From Glandiceps talaboti (Eukaryota > Hemichordata > Enteropneusta > Spengelidae), in NCBI RefSeq assembly GCF_964340395.1, contig NC_135560.1:1607501-1671500 (forward strand): a DNA stretch of 64,000 bases, read 5' to 3'. The translations under genes were made by a program, and so were the position numbers. Below the pieces are notes generated by a model. The model ran no database searches. It worked only from the letters and a program-made list of their open reading frames with translations, and was not told the DNA's origin. Below, one piece after another: positions 1 through 9,519 of this stretch. Within the stretch, counting starts at the first letter, position 1, and every line of letters starts with the position of its first letter.

Positions 1-61
1 GTATTTTCTCTTCACAGAAATTAGTTTCGGTAGAAACTTCAATTCTGTTCATCGAAAATAC
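1..61. repeat. Imperfect palindrome overlapping the DIRS left end
   Basis: Bases 1-8 pair with 54-61, 14-19 with 43-48 and 23-28 with 33-38 around a four-base loop, with symmetric five-base (9-13/49-53) and three-to-four-base internal mismatches. No matching palindrome extends past the right repeat. The window starts here, so the palindrome may be longer. Confidence 0.6.
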
Positions 62-89
62 TCACCTTTATTATACTACTATTGGGTTA
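42..89 (+). repeat. DIRS left inverted terminal repeat (3' end of element)
   Basis: The 48 bases are an exact reverse complement of 5766-5813. The repeat lies 44 bases downstream of the recombinase stop codon. Confidence 0.92.
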
Positions 90-133
90 GAATTTGTCAG
101 CCAATTAGGAGGGGGGAGTTCCTGACATCCCAA

Positions 134-1435
134 TTATACAATGTGCTGACTGACACAGACTGGACCCAGAGACTGCAATTCAGATGCATCCTGGGCCATA
201 TCTCTAAGATAGTAGCTTATAAAAGAATTAGGAGAACGCCAAGTAGCAGCTTTGAGTACTTCTGCTACTGGAATTCCTGCATGTACTGCCCAAGAAGTTG
301 AGATGGCTCTAACTTCATGGGCTGTGACCCGGGATAACCTTAAACTATCATCAGATGCTTCCTGGTATGCCCATCTGACTGTCTGAATAATCCACTTAGA
401 AATTATGGCTGCCGAACAATCGCTCTTGTTGTCGGGGTCATAAGGGATGAAGAGACGTGATCTCTCTCCTCTGAATGAGTTGGTACGATGCAAATACCAA
501 CGTATGGCTCGAACTGGACAAAGTAATCTCTCTTGTTTGTCAGAACCTACCAAATTAGAGAGAGGAAGAAGGGTAATGGGGGAAGAAAAGGACCCCAGTA
601 CCTGGTTCTTTGCTAAGAAAGATGGGTGAGGCCTGAGAATTACTTGTGATTCAGACCAGGTAATTCTCCCCTTGCTCACATCCAAAGCATGGATCTCACT
701 GCGTCTTCTGCCTGACGCTAAGGCCAAGAGGAAGACTGTTTTGAGTGTCATTGCTCTCAATGAAACTGATTGCAGAGGTTCAAAGGGAGCTTTCTCCAGT
801 ACCCTCAGGACTAATGCCAGATTCCACTGAGGGACCGAAATAGGTTTAGGAGGACGCTTGATATGGAAATGCCTAATCATGCTAGATAAGACTTTATCTT
901 GACCAAAGTCTTTTCCTCCTGTACTCTTAATGGTAGATGCAATTGCTGCGCGGTATACCATTATAGTCTTTACAGCAAATTTCTTAACATTGAAGAGATC
1001 TAACAAGAAGTCTGCAAAGTCTCTGGTAGTGATATGGATTGGATCAATCTGCCTTCGCTGACACCAATCACAAAATCGTTCCCATTTGCTGTTGTAAGTG
1101 CTGAGAGTACTTGCCCGCTGCGGTCTTGCGATAACCGCGGCAGAGTCAGTAGAAAATCCTTTCTGAACGAGGGATTTCTCGATAGTTTGAATGCGTGAAG
1201 ACGAAAAATCTCTGGGCTGGGGTGAACAATGCTCCGACCCTGAGAGAGAAGGTCTGTCCTCTGTGGGAGTCGAATTGGGCAATCTACTAGAAGAGACAGA
1301 AGCCAAGGGAACCAAGACCGATTTGGCCATAGCGGTGCTATCAGAATAAGGACTACATCCTCCTCCTGTACCTTGCGAAGGACCAGAGGAAGAATCACTA
1401 TTGGAGGGTAAGCATACGCTAATATTCCCTCCCAT
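134..1435 (-). CDS. DIRS tyrosine recombinase
   Basis: A 433-residue frame from the ATG at 1435 to the TAA at 134. It would integrate the circular DNA copy of the element. The core starts near LSTYNSKWERFCDWC (SAM-like N-terminal domain), followed by the catalytic domain with Arg in ASGRRRSEIHAL (691-720), the His-x-x-Arg box AHEVRAIS (302-322), ATWRSPNSFISYYL with Trp in the position often held by His, and the nucleophile Tyr near 207-215. All catalytic residues are present, so this gene may be intact. It overlaps the Pol frame by about 435 bases, as usual in DIRS. The ATG is the first upstream of the core, but a start further up the open frame cannot be excluded. Confidence 0.85.
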   Translation of the reverse strand: MGGNISVCLPSNSDSSSGPSQGTGGGCSPYSDSTAMAKSVLVPLASVSSSRLPNSTPTEDRPSLSGSEHCSPQPRDFSSSRIQTIEKSLVQKGFSTDSAAVIARPQRASTLSTYNSKWERFCDWCQRRQIDPIHITTRDFADFLLDLFNVKKFAVKTIMVYRAAIASTIKSTGGKDFGQDKVLSSMIRHFHIKRPPKPISVPQWNLALVLRVLEKAPFEPLQSVSLRAMTLKTVFLLALASGRRRSEIHALDVSKGRITWSESQVILRPHPSFLAKNQVLGSFSSPITLLPLSNLVGSDKQERLLCPVRAIRWYLHRTNSFRGERSRLFIPYDPDNKSDCSAAIISKWIIQTVRWAYQEASDDSLRLSRVTAHEVRAISTSWAVHAGIPVAEVLKAATWRSPNSFISYYLRDMAQDASELQSLGPVCVSQHIV

Positions 1436-3180
1436 GAGATTGACAGCGCATCCGTCGCTACTGCCCTTGTGTCCGGAGTTGGAGCTACGAACATTGGCAG
1501 TTTTGTGTTGTGGTAAGTTGCAAAGAGATCCAGCAGGGGGGTTCCCCAGTGAGCGAAGACCTGATTTGCTACCTCCTGGGGGATCTCCCATTCTGTTGGC
1601 CGAACCTTCTTCTGCCGAGAGAGAGCGTCGGCGATTCCGTTCAGTCTGCCGGGGAGATGTCGTGCTCTTAGGGTTATGTCCCTCTCTTTGCACCAAAACA
1701 TCATGTCCCAGAGCAGATAACAGAGGTCTGGTGACTTTGTGCCCCCCATTTTGTTTACATATGCTACCACTGTCGTATTGTCGGAGTGGAGCAGTACGTG
1801 GCGAGCCGACACCAGAGTCTCGAATTGCACTAGGGCTAGAAAGACTGCCTTGAGTTCTAACCAGTTGATGTGTCTCTGACTTGTTACTCCCCCCCCACTG
1901 ACCTGAGGCCACCTGGGAGTCGCAGTGGGCTCCCCATCCCTCTTTCGAAGCATCGGTGAAAAGGGACAGGTTCGCCTTTTGATACACTAGGGACCTCCCT
2001 TCTAGCAAATTGTTCTCGTCCACCCACCAAAGCAGGTGCAAGCGGAGAGACGGACGAATAGGAACCTTGAAAGAGAGGGGGTGTAATGATGGGCGCCAGA
2101 ATGCCAATAGGTATAATTGGATGGGGCGCATACGCAAACGTGCCCATGGGGTGAGATCTATAAGAGAATTCATCAACCCTAGGATGGACAGTATTACCCT
2201 TGCCTGAGTGGCATGCCTGGGAAGGATCGTATGAATGGCACTCGCTAGCTTGTCTACCCTGTCCTGAGGGGGGCAGACAATACCTCGGTATGTTAGAAAA
2301 TGCATCCCCACAAAGTTCATGTCTTGTGTGGGGACTAGTTGCGACTTTTCGTAATTGGGGAGAAAACCCAAACGAACTAGAACGGATAGGGTCTCTTGAA
2401 CCCGAAGAACTAAGGCTTCTTGAGTCATGCTGCGAAGAAGCCAATCGTCGAGATAAGGGTGAAGCAGAATGCCCCTTTGATGTAGCCATGCCACGGGGGC
2501 TAAAATGATACGAGTGAAGATTCTGGGGGCCGTCGCAAGGCCGAAGGGAAGAGCAACATATTCGAAAATCTGCTCGTCCACCGCAAAACGAAGAAACCGA
2601 TGGCATGAATCGTGAATCGGTACATGAAAATATGCGTCCTTTAGATCGATTGACGCCATCCATTCCCCTGGCTGAACAGCGGCGAGAATGGATCGCGTGG
2701 TCTCCATCTTGAACTTGGACACGGTCATGAATTGATTCAGTGCTGTTAGGTTCAGAATCGGGCGCCACCCCCCGATTTTTTTGGCACCAAAAACAGGTGG
2801 TTGTAAAACCCTGGACCTGCATTGGTAGCGTTCACCTGTCTGACTACCCCTTTTTTGACTAAGGTTTGAATTGCTTCTAACAGAGCTTCTCTTTTTTGCT
2901 TGTTGTCTGGAAGCACTGTGACAAAGGGAGACATTGTAAGTGGTGGGTGACGTTCGAACTCTAGGCGATAACCCTCTCTTACTATTGAAAGAACCAAGGA
3001 ATCGTCGGTAATCAGCTGCCACTCTTTGGCGAATGACAGGAGCCTTCCCCCTACTGGCCCTACGCTTGATTGAGAGGGTGTAGTAGGGGCGGTAAAGACG
3101 GGAGCACCAACAGGAATGTTGCGCGAAACCACCTGAACCCCTCCCTGAGGGTGGTCCGGGTTTGCTGTCTTTGTTCGTCA
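1000..3180 (-). pseudogene. DIRS Pol: reverse transcriptase, RNase H, methyltransferase-like region (two frameshifts)
   Basis: In the +1 frame relative to Gag the reading begins near 3180 with VGGRLLSFAKEW and LVKKGVVRQV, then FYNHLFLVPKKSGG. At a C6/T7 tract on the plus strand (2768-2782) the conserved RT continues in the Gag frame: GGWRPILNLTALN, MASIDLKDAYFHVPI, VALPFGLATAPRIFT and the catalytic YLDDWLL (near 2445). RNase H begins SLFTDASKEGWGAH (near 1955), then at the C8 tract 1889-1896 continues back in the +1 frame: NWLELKAVFLAL, LHSDNTTVVAYVNK and GIADALSRQ. A tail with LDLFATYHNTKLPMF and APLWPNRSWFPW matches the region called methyltransferase-like in DIRS elements. The stop is at 1000. 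The two shifts have opposite sign and sit in homopolymers, so they are either decay or sequencing error. Confidence 0.85.
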
Positions 3181-4207
3181 CAGACCACTGAGGCTTGCCT
3201 CTACCACGGCCTCGGGAAGTCTGTCTACCCCGTCCTCGTCCCCTCTGTGAACCTCGCGAGATGTTTGTCACAGGGGACTTACTACTGACTGGGGACTGTT
3301 TGAAGTTTGTACGCGGTTTCGAACGGGGAGTGTCAAAAATCAAACGCTCCCGCTGCTTTGCTTCGCTGGCACGGTTAGCTATAGAAGTTAAAGTGCCAGC
3401 AAATAGAGAAGGTGCATCAATCGGTGCTGCACGAACTTCCTGTCTTAATTCTGTTGGCAACACAATTGAGTTACGACGTAGAAAAGCATCTCGCTGAAGG
3501 AGTAACAAGGCAGCACGTGATCTAGTCGTCTGCTCAGTCACGTGGCTAAGTGCTTTATTAACTACCTGCATCAGACGAAATATCTTCTGTGAGTCAGGAT
3601 GGGCGGACCTCATCTCTGACACCGTAGTAGCAAGGAACCAATCGATAGAGGAGAATATCCGAAGGGATAATGCGTATCCTTCTCCTAACCGTGATAAGTG
3701 CTTATTATCAATGGTAGTATTCTTAAAGCCATCACGATCTTGGTCAACAGCATCAGCATCAGTGTCCAGCTCTGGAAAGTTGACACGTTGATCGGTTGCG
3801 TGGGTACGATAAGGTTTCCCTGGATAGCGGAACCAAGGGTACCTATTCATTCGCATTGGCGGCTGACCTGGACCCTTGCCACAAACCTCTGAGGACACTT
3901 TACCCTGTACTGAAGTGACCATAGCTGAGAGGGGGAGTGTAGCAGGTTGATACTCCGTCTGGTCGAGTTGGCCCTCCAACGCTAAGCTTGTCTCAGACTG
4001 TACCGAATTCGTTGCAGTGGGACGGGTACATTTATCTGGGAACTGTTGATAAACCCATTCAACGCATTGACTAAATGGAATATCAGAAAAGCGTTCCGGA
4101 GAGGGCGCTCTCCCCTCTGATTCAGAGGGCGGCGGTCTAACCCGATCGTCATCCGAATGGCCAGCGCCCCCAAGAAGGTCGCGATCCTCTGGGGCCGTTA
4201 AGGACAT
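3110..4207 (-). CDS. DIRS Gag, core and basic tail
   Basis: From ATG 4207 this frame gives an acidic start, then a helical core (HLSRLGEGYALSLRIFSSID, then FRLMQVVNKALSHVTEQTTR and LLLLQRDAFLRR) that resembles the central domain of DIRS Gag proteins, then a basic nucleic-acid-binding tail with RGRGRGRQTSRGRGRGK near residue 330. It lies in the same frame as the N-terminal half, only seven codons after its TGA. The frame stays open past the RG-rich tail, but from about 3110 on the conserved RT lead-in is read in the +1 frame, so the true Gag end is uncertain. Confidence 0.6.
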
Positions 4208-4225
4208 TTCATCGGGATCGCGTCT

Positions 4226-5392
4226 TCATAGAGATCCGAAACGTTCGCCCTGTAAGCGGCAGAAACGTGTTGGTGAAGACGAGGGAGAACGCTCTTCACG
4301 CGTTACCGGAATGCGTGGTCTGGAAGAGCGTCTCGGTGAAGGCGATGATCTACGATCCCCGCGCCTCGGTGGACTGTGCGAGCGGCGTGGGGAACGAGAG
4401 CGATCTCTGCGAAATCGAAGTACCCCTACGTCACGTTCCGGCGGACTGCGTGAACGACGGTGGCACTGGGAACGGTCATAAGGCGACCGTGACCTCTCTC
4501 TTCCTCTATCCCCTCCTCCCCAGGGACCCCTAGACTGATGGGTATCCATGGTGGGGGGGTAACCATAAGGTGACCAATAATTAGGTGGAGGCCAAAACCC
4601 TGTAGGTTGGCCAAAGGCAGTCCAAGGAAATGGATTTTGTCTTGGATCCAAATCTGTGGAAGTTTCACCTTGTGGGTAGCCCATAGCATTGAATGGATAT
4701 GGTAGCGTCCCCGTAGGAGGCCATGGTATCGACCTAGGATCAGGTGACTGATCACGTGATCCGCTAGCAGTAGGGCGGGAAGTGACTTCCGGTATTACCC
4801 CACGCGAAGAATCTAGCATATTCGACGGCATGGTTTGTCGTTCACTGAACGACCCTTGAACGGTATGTGGACGGTTCGAAGGGTTTACGTCAGTTCGTCT
4901 GGGAGGTTCTCGAAACCGACCGCTATATTGAGGTGTCGGAGACGGAGAACGAGAATCAGGTTTGTAGGAAGAGGGGCTGTCTGTAATTACAGGACACTCT
5001 CCACTAACAATACCCGTATCAGGACGTCCCTTATCGGACGAGTCCTGCATAGGTCCACGAGAAACCCGTACTTCAGAACCCGTTGTGGTTAAGACCTCGC
5101 CCTCAGAAGGGCGTTTTGTCGTGGGAGAACCCACACTTACACAAGACTTACCTGAAAATTTATCTAAATCGGTGCTCGGAGCAGCGGAGGTCCGCTTACT
5201 CTGCTTTGATTTAGGTTTACGTGACGATTCAATAGGTTTATCGAATTCCTGCCATTGATCGTCTACCCAATGACCGCATACGGTTTTGCATGGTGAAGTA
5301 CGGGAACACTTCCGACAAGAAGGGCAAAATTTGTGGAGGTCCTCCATGTGGAAAACATGTCCACAAGACCCCTTCTTTTGGTTCGGAAGCAT
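4226..5392 (-). CDS. DIRS Gag, N-terminal half
   Basis: This 388-residue open frame starts at the first ATG (5392) and ends at TGA 4226-4228. It probably encodes the N-terminal half of the DIRS capsid/nucleic-acid-binding protein. Near the N-terminus is a Cys/His cluster (CGHVF, FCPSCRKC, CKTVCGHW) that resembles a small zinc-binding knuckle found in DIRS Gag. The rest is low complexity: Ser/Pro-rich, then a Pro/Tyr/Trp-rich stretch, then an Arg-Ser-rich tail (RERSRSPYDRS, RRDRSRSPRRSHSPPRR) resembling splicing-factor RS domains and likely to bind RNA. The open frame continues in phase after the stop, so the protein may once have been joined to the next segment. Function is inferred from position and composition. 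Confidence 0.65.
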   Translation of the reverse strand: MLPNQKKGSCGHVFHMEDLHKFCPSCRKCSRTSPCKTVCGHWVDDQWQEFDKPIESSRKPKSKQSKRTSAAPSTDLDKFSGKSCVSVGSPTTKRPSEGEVLTTTGSEVRVSRGPMQDSSDKGRPDTGIVSGECPVITDSPSSYKPDSRSPSPTPQYSGRFREPPRRTDVNPSNRPHTVQGSFSERQTMPSNMLDSSRGVIPEVTSRPTASGSRDQSPDPRSIPWPPTGTLPYPFNAMGYPQGETSTDLDPRQNPFPWTAFGQPTGFWPPPNYWSPYGYPPTMDTHQSRGPWGGGDRGRERSRSPYDRSQCHRRSRSPPERDVGVLRFRRDRSRSPRRSHSPPRRGDRRSSPSPRRSSRPRIPVTREERSPSSSPTRFCRLQGERFGSL

Positions 5393-5765
5393 GGTTTGAA
5401 AATACGCTTTAAACAATAGTCAAAAGCGGAAAAAAAATTGAAACGGTCGTGTAACGGAACACAACAGACGACCGCTCAATACAAACAGAACAAATAAAGA
5501 AAAGCGAAGCTTAAAACAAGCACAATTGAATGAAAAGAATAAAAGAAAGGACTCAGCTGGGGTTTCCAGGGACTGGGTGCCACAGAAGTCAGCTATAACA
5601 ATCCACCAAGGCTTGAAAAGGCTATTTTGTCGTGAGCGAAGAAAATGTACGTCTTCTTTCGCTCGCAAAATTTAGTACTGGAGGGAAAAGGGGCATCATG
5701 GGATAGCCACAGGTGGGTCAGGGGTCACGACTTTATTTTGCGAAGTTAGGCTAAAAGCAAAAGGG

Positions 5766-5813
5766 TAACCCAATAGTAGTATAATAAAGGTGAGTATTTT
5801 CGATGAACAGAAT
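5766..5813 (-). repeat. DIRS right inverted terminal repeat (5' end of element)
   Basis: Exact inverted copy of 42-89. LINE-like sequence begins directly after it. Confidence 0.92.
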
Positions 5814-5837
5814 CTGGTTTAACAACATCACCTACGA

Positions 5838-6310
5838 TGAGTTGTTACACTTGAGAGAGTCGTCCTGACAGCACAGAGAATCATTGGTACAGAATTACCA
5901 CCCTTACAATCAATCTATCACTCCAGATCCATTCACAAAGCTACATCCATCATTAAGGATTCCAGTCATCCAGTACATACATTGTTTGAACTGTTACCCT
6001 CGGGTAGGTGGTACAGGAGTATTAAAACGAAATCAGAACATTTAGAAAGAGCTTTTATCAATCCGCGATTCGCATTTTAAACCAGTCCTAGGATATTTCA
6101 CCATTTGTTTTAGTTTCATGTTTGTCTCGGCATTGTATCTGTTTAGCATCATGTGTATTTTGAATTGTTTGATGTGTTACATTAATTTTATGTCACTTGT
6201 ATTTTCCTTCCAATCTTTAGTTTTCAATTTTATTTACCTCTTTTTATGAGTGCACATAGGAAGCCAATTTCCAATGCAATTTATGCAAATGGCAATAAAG
6301 TTATACATTT
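5838..6310 (+). mobile_element. 3' end of a CR1/Jockey-like LINE
   Basis: Bases 5838-6079 read as the C-terminus of a LINE reverse transcriptase ORF: AQRIIGTELPPLQSIY, then SSHPVHTLFELLPSGRWYRS, ending AFINPRFAF and a TAA. A 230-base AT-rich 3' UTR follows and ends with GCAAATGGCAATAAAG, a typical LINE 3' terminus. Just 5' of this the frame is broken by a TGA. The right end of the DIRS element directly abuts the fragment. Confidence 0.75.
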
Positions 6311-6819
6311 TCATATTGTATTGTTCTTATTAATTTTGCTTTGTTTTGTTTAGTTCCACCAAGCAAATTTCTTTGATAATTCTGTCTGTTGTGTTCAGTA
6401 GATTTCTTCCCTTGCAGTAATTAGTCTATTCTGAGATACGTTTTTCTCTTTATTTACCCCATACTGGGTGATTAATTTTAAGTTTAGTTGTGATTCCCTA
6501 CGTTGAGTTTATAGCTGTTTAAGCAACAATATCTGATAGGATTCGTCATGTTTCTTCCTCAGCGGTAATATGCCAGTACTTAACATTTTCATATTACTGT
6601 ATGAACCCCCCCCCCCCCCCCCAATGAAACGCCTGCCCTCAGGTTTGACTTTGACCGTATATGTAAAATGTCACCTAACCAATGGCAATGTGTAGCCCAT
6701 CCCTAAATACCAATTTAAGAACAATTACATCATACTCATAGCTCTGCCAGACACCAAGATATACAGCATTAAACTGTTTCAGAACTATTCAAGATATCAA
6801 ATCAGTTGACGAGCTAACA
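6311..6819. other. Non-coding AT-rich intron sequence with a C17 tract
   Basis: No conserved frame is visible. A run of 17 C lies at 6606-6622. Confidence 0.5.
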
Positions 6820-7098
6820 TCATCTTGCTGACCTAGTAATTTCATCATCATCATTAATTAAAGTCGATTTCTTCCCCCTGGGGGTCACCGATTGTTCTTC
6901 TTTACATGTGGCAATCACATTCCTCCATTTCTGCCTGTTCCCATAGTCATTGATGTTTAATCCAATCTGTTTACATTGTCCTTCCACCATACTCTTCCAT
7001 GTCAGCTTTGTCGCCATCTTTAATTTCATTTGTGGAATTTGAAGCAACGTCCAATATATTTTTGTCATAATCTTTCTATTATGACCTCTTTGTAGCAT
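6820..7098 (-). pseudogene. Possible LINE ORF2 C-terminal remnant
   Basis: A 92-codon minus-strand frame includes KLTWKSMVEGQCKQIGLN and DYGNRQKWRNVI, resembling the short tail found after the RT domain in many LINE ORF2 proteins (TWRxxVExDCxxxGL...NRxKWR). The RT core is absent. Alternative: chance open frame. Confidence 0.4.
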
Positions 7099-7134
7099 AT
7101 AACATTATCTTTTAATTGTACTTATTGTAATGTT

Positions 7135-7700
7135 TCGGTGATTTGTTGATAATTAAAAACTAAAAAATTATGATGACCTTGAATTTTGGCTATGACCTTG
7201 ACCTTTGATCAAAAAGATCATGTGTTCATTGAGTTGCCCATCCCCTAAAACCCATGTACAGACACTTTGGTCAAACCTATAGCACTTGAGGACCTTGAGA
7301 TCATCAGTATTGTCATATTTTTCACAATTGTGGATCTTGATATCAGTTGTCTGGTAACAAGATTTTGTAATAAAGCATCTCCAAATAGGTTTTTACAGTA
7401 TTTTTCCTGAAAGACTATATCATTTGCTATATTTATGACTGATTTTCAGCAATAACAACTATGCCTGATGTTTGTTATATAAAACTTTCTGCCAGAGGTT
7501 TAATAAAAATATAGAAAAAATAAGATGACCTTGAATTTTCACTATGACTTTGACCTTTGATCAGAAAGGTCATATGATCAATGAGTTGCCTGTCTCCCCA
7601 AACATATATACACATACTTTGATTATGATTATAGCACTTCTGGAGCCTGAGATATGACATTTTTTAATGTTTAGCATCCTTTAAAATTATGTCACCATTA
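7135..7700. repeat. Diverged direct repeat pair containing GACCTTTGATC
   Basis: Two blocks (about 7159-7310 and 7526-7660) share TGACCTTGAATTTT, TGACCTTTGATCA, CAATGAGTTGCC-like and TATAGCACTT segments in the same order. This is a dispersed non-coding repeat family. Confidence 0.6.
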
Positions 7701-8258
7701 CCATGGAAACTGCCTCCTGTGAATTTGCGCAAGAGAGTCCATAGGGGCAACATCAGTTTTCTGAAGGCCCAGATATTACTCTAACCAAATATGCTGTCAA
7801 AAATTTTACTTCAAACCATGTTAAAGGTAACTCTTGTTTTAAGCCATTTTTTGGACCTTGGTGTACTGACTAAAAGGGCTTTAAAATGGTGAAATGTAGT
7901 GTGGTAGAATATTTCTCTGGAGGAGAAATGACTATATAAAAGATGTAGATGAGCATGGGAAAACTACAGTTCTGATTTTCGATGACATCGGGCACCACAT
8001 GGCAGGGTAAGAGAAATATTATTTTGAGACACAATTCAGCTTCTCCTGACATCATTTTCCATACAATATGACTCTCAATATTCTGAGTCGGTATGGTGGT
8101 AAAGGGATAAGAAACAAATTATTTGTATTAAAATTGTATGGACTGTAATCATCTCTAATTAGCCTACTTTTTCTTTCACGATAAAATACAATTTTTGAAC
8201 AATGTCACATGTACGACATACAGTCAATCTTGGGATCAATCAAACTTGACGAAATTTT
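7701..8258. other. Intron sequence, nothing recognised
   Basis: Only short unsupported frames; the next NOL6 exon is not here. Confidence 0.5.
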
Positions 8259-8487
8259 ACAACATAGCATGGATGCTGACACATTGCTATTAGTTGACAA
8301 CATAGCATGGATGCTGACACATTACTATTAGTTGACAACATAGCATGGATGCTGACACATTACTATTAGTTGACAACATAGCATGGATGCTGACACATTG
8401 CTATTAGTTGACAACATAGCATGGATGCTGACACATTGCTATTAGTTGACAACATAGCATGGATGCTGACACATTGCTATTAGTTGA
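8259..8487 (+). repeat. 38-bp tandem repeat, 6 copies
   Basis: Six near-identical units containing CATAGCATGGATGCTGACAC; the only clear variant is ATTGCT versus ATTACT. Confidence 0.95.
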
Positions 8488-8800
8488 CAACATTTTTCAT
8501 CATGGGTTACAAATGTATTTATGTTGTCATTAAAAAAAATCATCAGCACTTGGTTCATAGCTGACTTAATTTGCACAAGTCATATACATTATAAGTTCTG
8601 CAACGTACCATAGCGATGTAATTCAGTCTGAGTTTTGACTTTTGGAAGTTGAAATCACACAGGCCACACTCACAGCCAGCCAGGACATGGCTTCAAAGTA
8701 CTCTTCCAAATATTAAATATTATTGTTAATTATCATAACTATTATAACACAAAGAAAAATAATATTTTTACGTATGATAACATATAAAAGCACTCGTACA

Positions 8801-8869
8801 TACACACACACATGTACACACACACACACACACACACACATGCATACACAAATACACACACACACACTT
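8801..8869. repeat. (CA)n microsatellite, interrupted
   Basis: CA dinucleotides broken by TG and AAT, lying 25 bases downstream of the NOL6 exon donor at 8893. Confidence 0.95.
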
Positions 8870-8893
8870 ATAGCATACAAACATCATACTCAC

Positions 8894-8991
8894 AGTCCAG
8901 ACTGCCATTAAGGTTTACAACCAGAGGATTGCCTTGCCAGTCATGATCTCTCAGTAGGTGAAGAAAGCGCAAAAATCCGACAACTTGTGAT
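8894..8991 (-). CDS. NOL6: NOL6 exon (last in window)
   Basis: The 98-base exon follows GATTTTCAG, completes the split Gly codon and reads SQVVGFLRFLHLLRDHDWQG then NPLVVNLNGSLD before GTGAGTATG, leaving phase 1. It matches the family block PQVGFLRFLHLLxxHDWxxNPLxVNLN. The following exon was searched for by eye down to 5814 and not found, so it lies to the left of the DIRS element or outside the window. Confidence 0.94.
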
Positions 8992-9059
8992 CTGAAAATC
9001 AAATTCATATATAACTTAAGAAGTGTTTAAACAAGTCTTCACAGAAAATACAGTCCTTC

Positions 9060-9370
9060 TCCCCCCACCCCCTTCAAATGCATTACTTCTACATATATGA
9101 TTTAATTGTGACCAGATTTAAAATTTAAAACCTTTAATAGTTGCAACAAATAAATACTAAAATATGTTTGTGATTTGCAGGAAAGGGCCACATTTTGATG
9201 ACTAACATGGAAAGTTTCATGTCTGAAAAGAAAGTTCACACCTAATAGTATTGGGCTAAACCACTGACTGGACTGAAACTAATATAAAGCTTTAGAGCTA
9301 TGTTGTAAATATTGATTTTTAACTACAAATATAGCTGCCATTCGTCAAATTTGCATATGTTGCAAACAAA
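9060..9370. repeat. Dispersed repeat copy near a NOL6 acceptor (family C)
   Basis: Shares CCCTTCAAATG, CAACAAATAAATACTA and TAAATATTGATTTTTAACTA with copies at about 23630-23960 and 61338-61545. Diverged. Confidence 0.5.
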
Positions 9371-9448
9371 GTGATGCACATATGTGCAATATGGCAAGAC
9401 ATCAGATATTGCATGTCTGAGAATGACATCACAGAAACAAAGACAGAT

Positions 9449-9449
<1 letters not shown>

Positions 9450-9512
<63 letters not shown>
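9450..9512. repeat. (AC)n microsatellite
   Basis: About 31 uninterrupted AC dinucleotides. Confidence 0.97.
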
Positions 9513-9515
<3 letters not shown>

Positions 9516-9519
9516 GGAT

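Larger units (their letters stand above)
42..5813 (-). mobile_element. DIRS-type retrotransposon with inverted terminal repeats
   Basis: The element is bounded by 48-bp inverted repeats and read right to left: Gag, then reverse transcriptase-RNase H with a methyltransferase-like tail, then a tyrosine recombinase overlapping the RT frame. This layout is that of the DIRS order, which integrates through the recombinase and makes no target-site duplication. The element is full length in layout, but its coding frames carry a stop between the two Gag halves and two one-base shifts in homopolymers inside pol. It lies in a NOL6 intron, in the same orientation as the gene, next to the 3' end of a plus-strand LINE. 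Confidence 0.9.
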
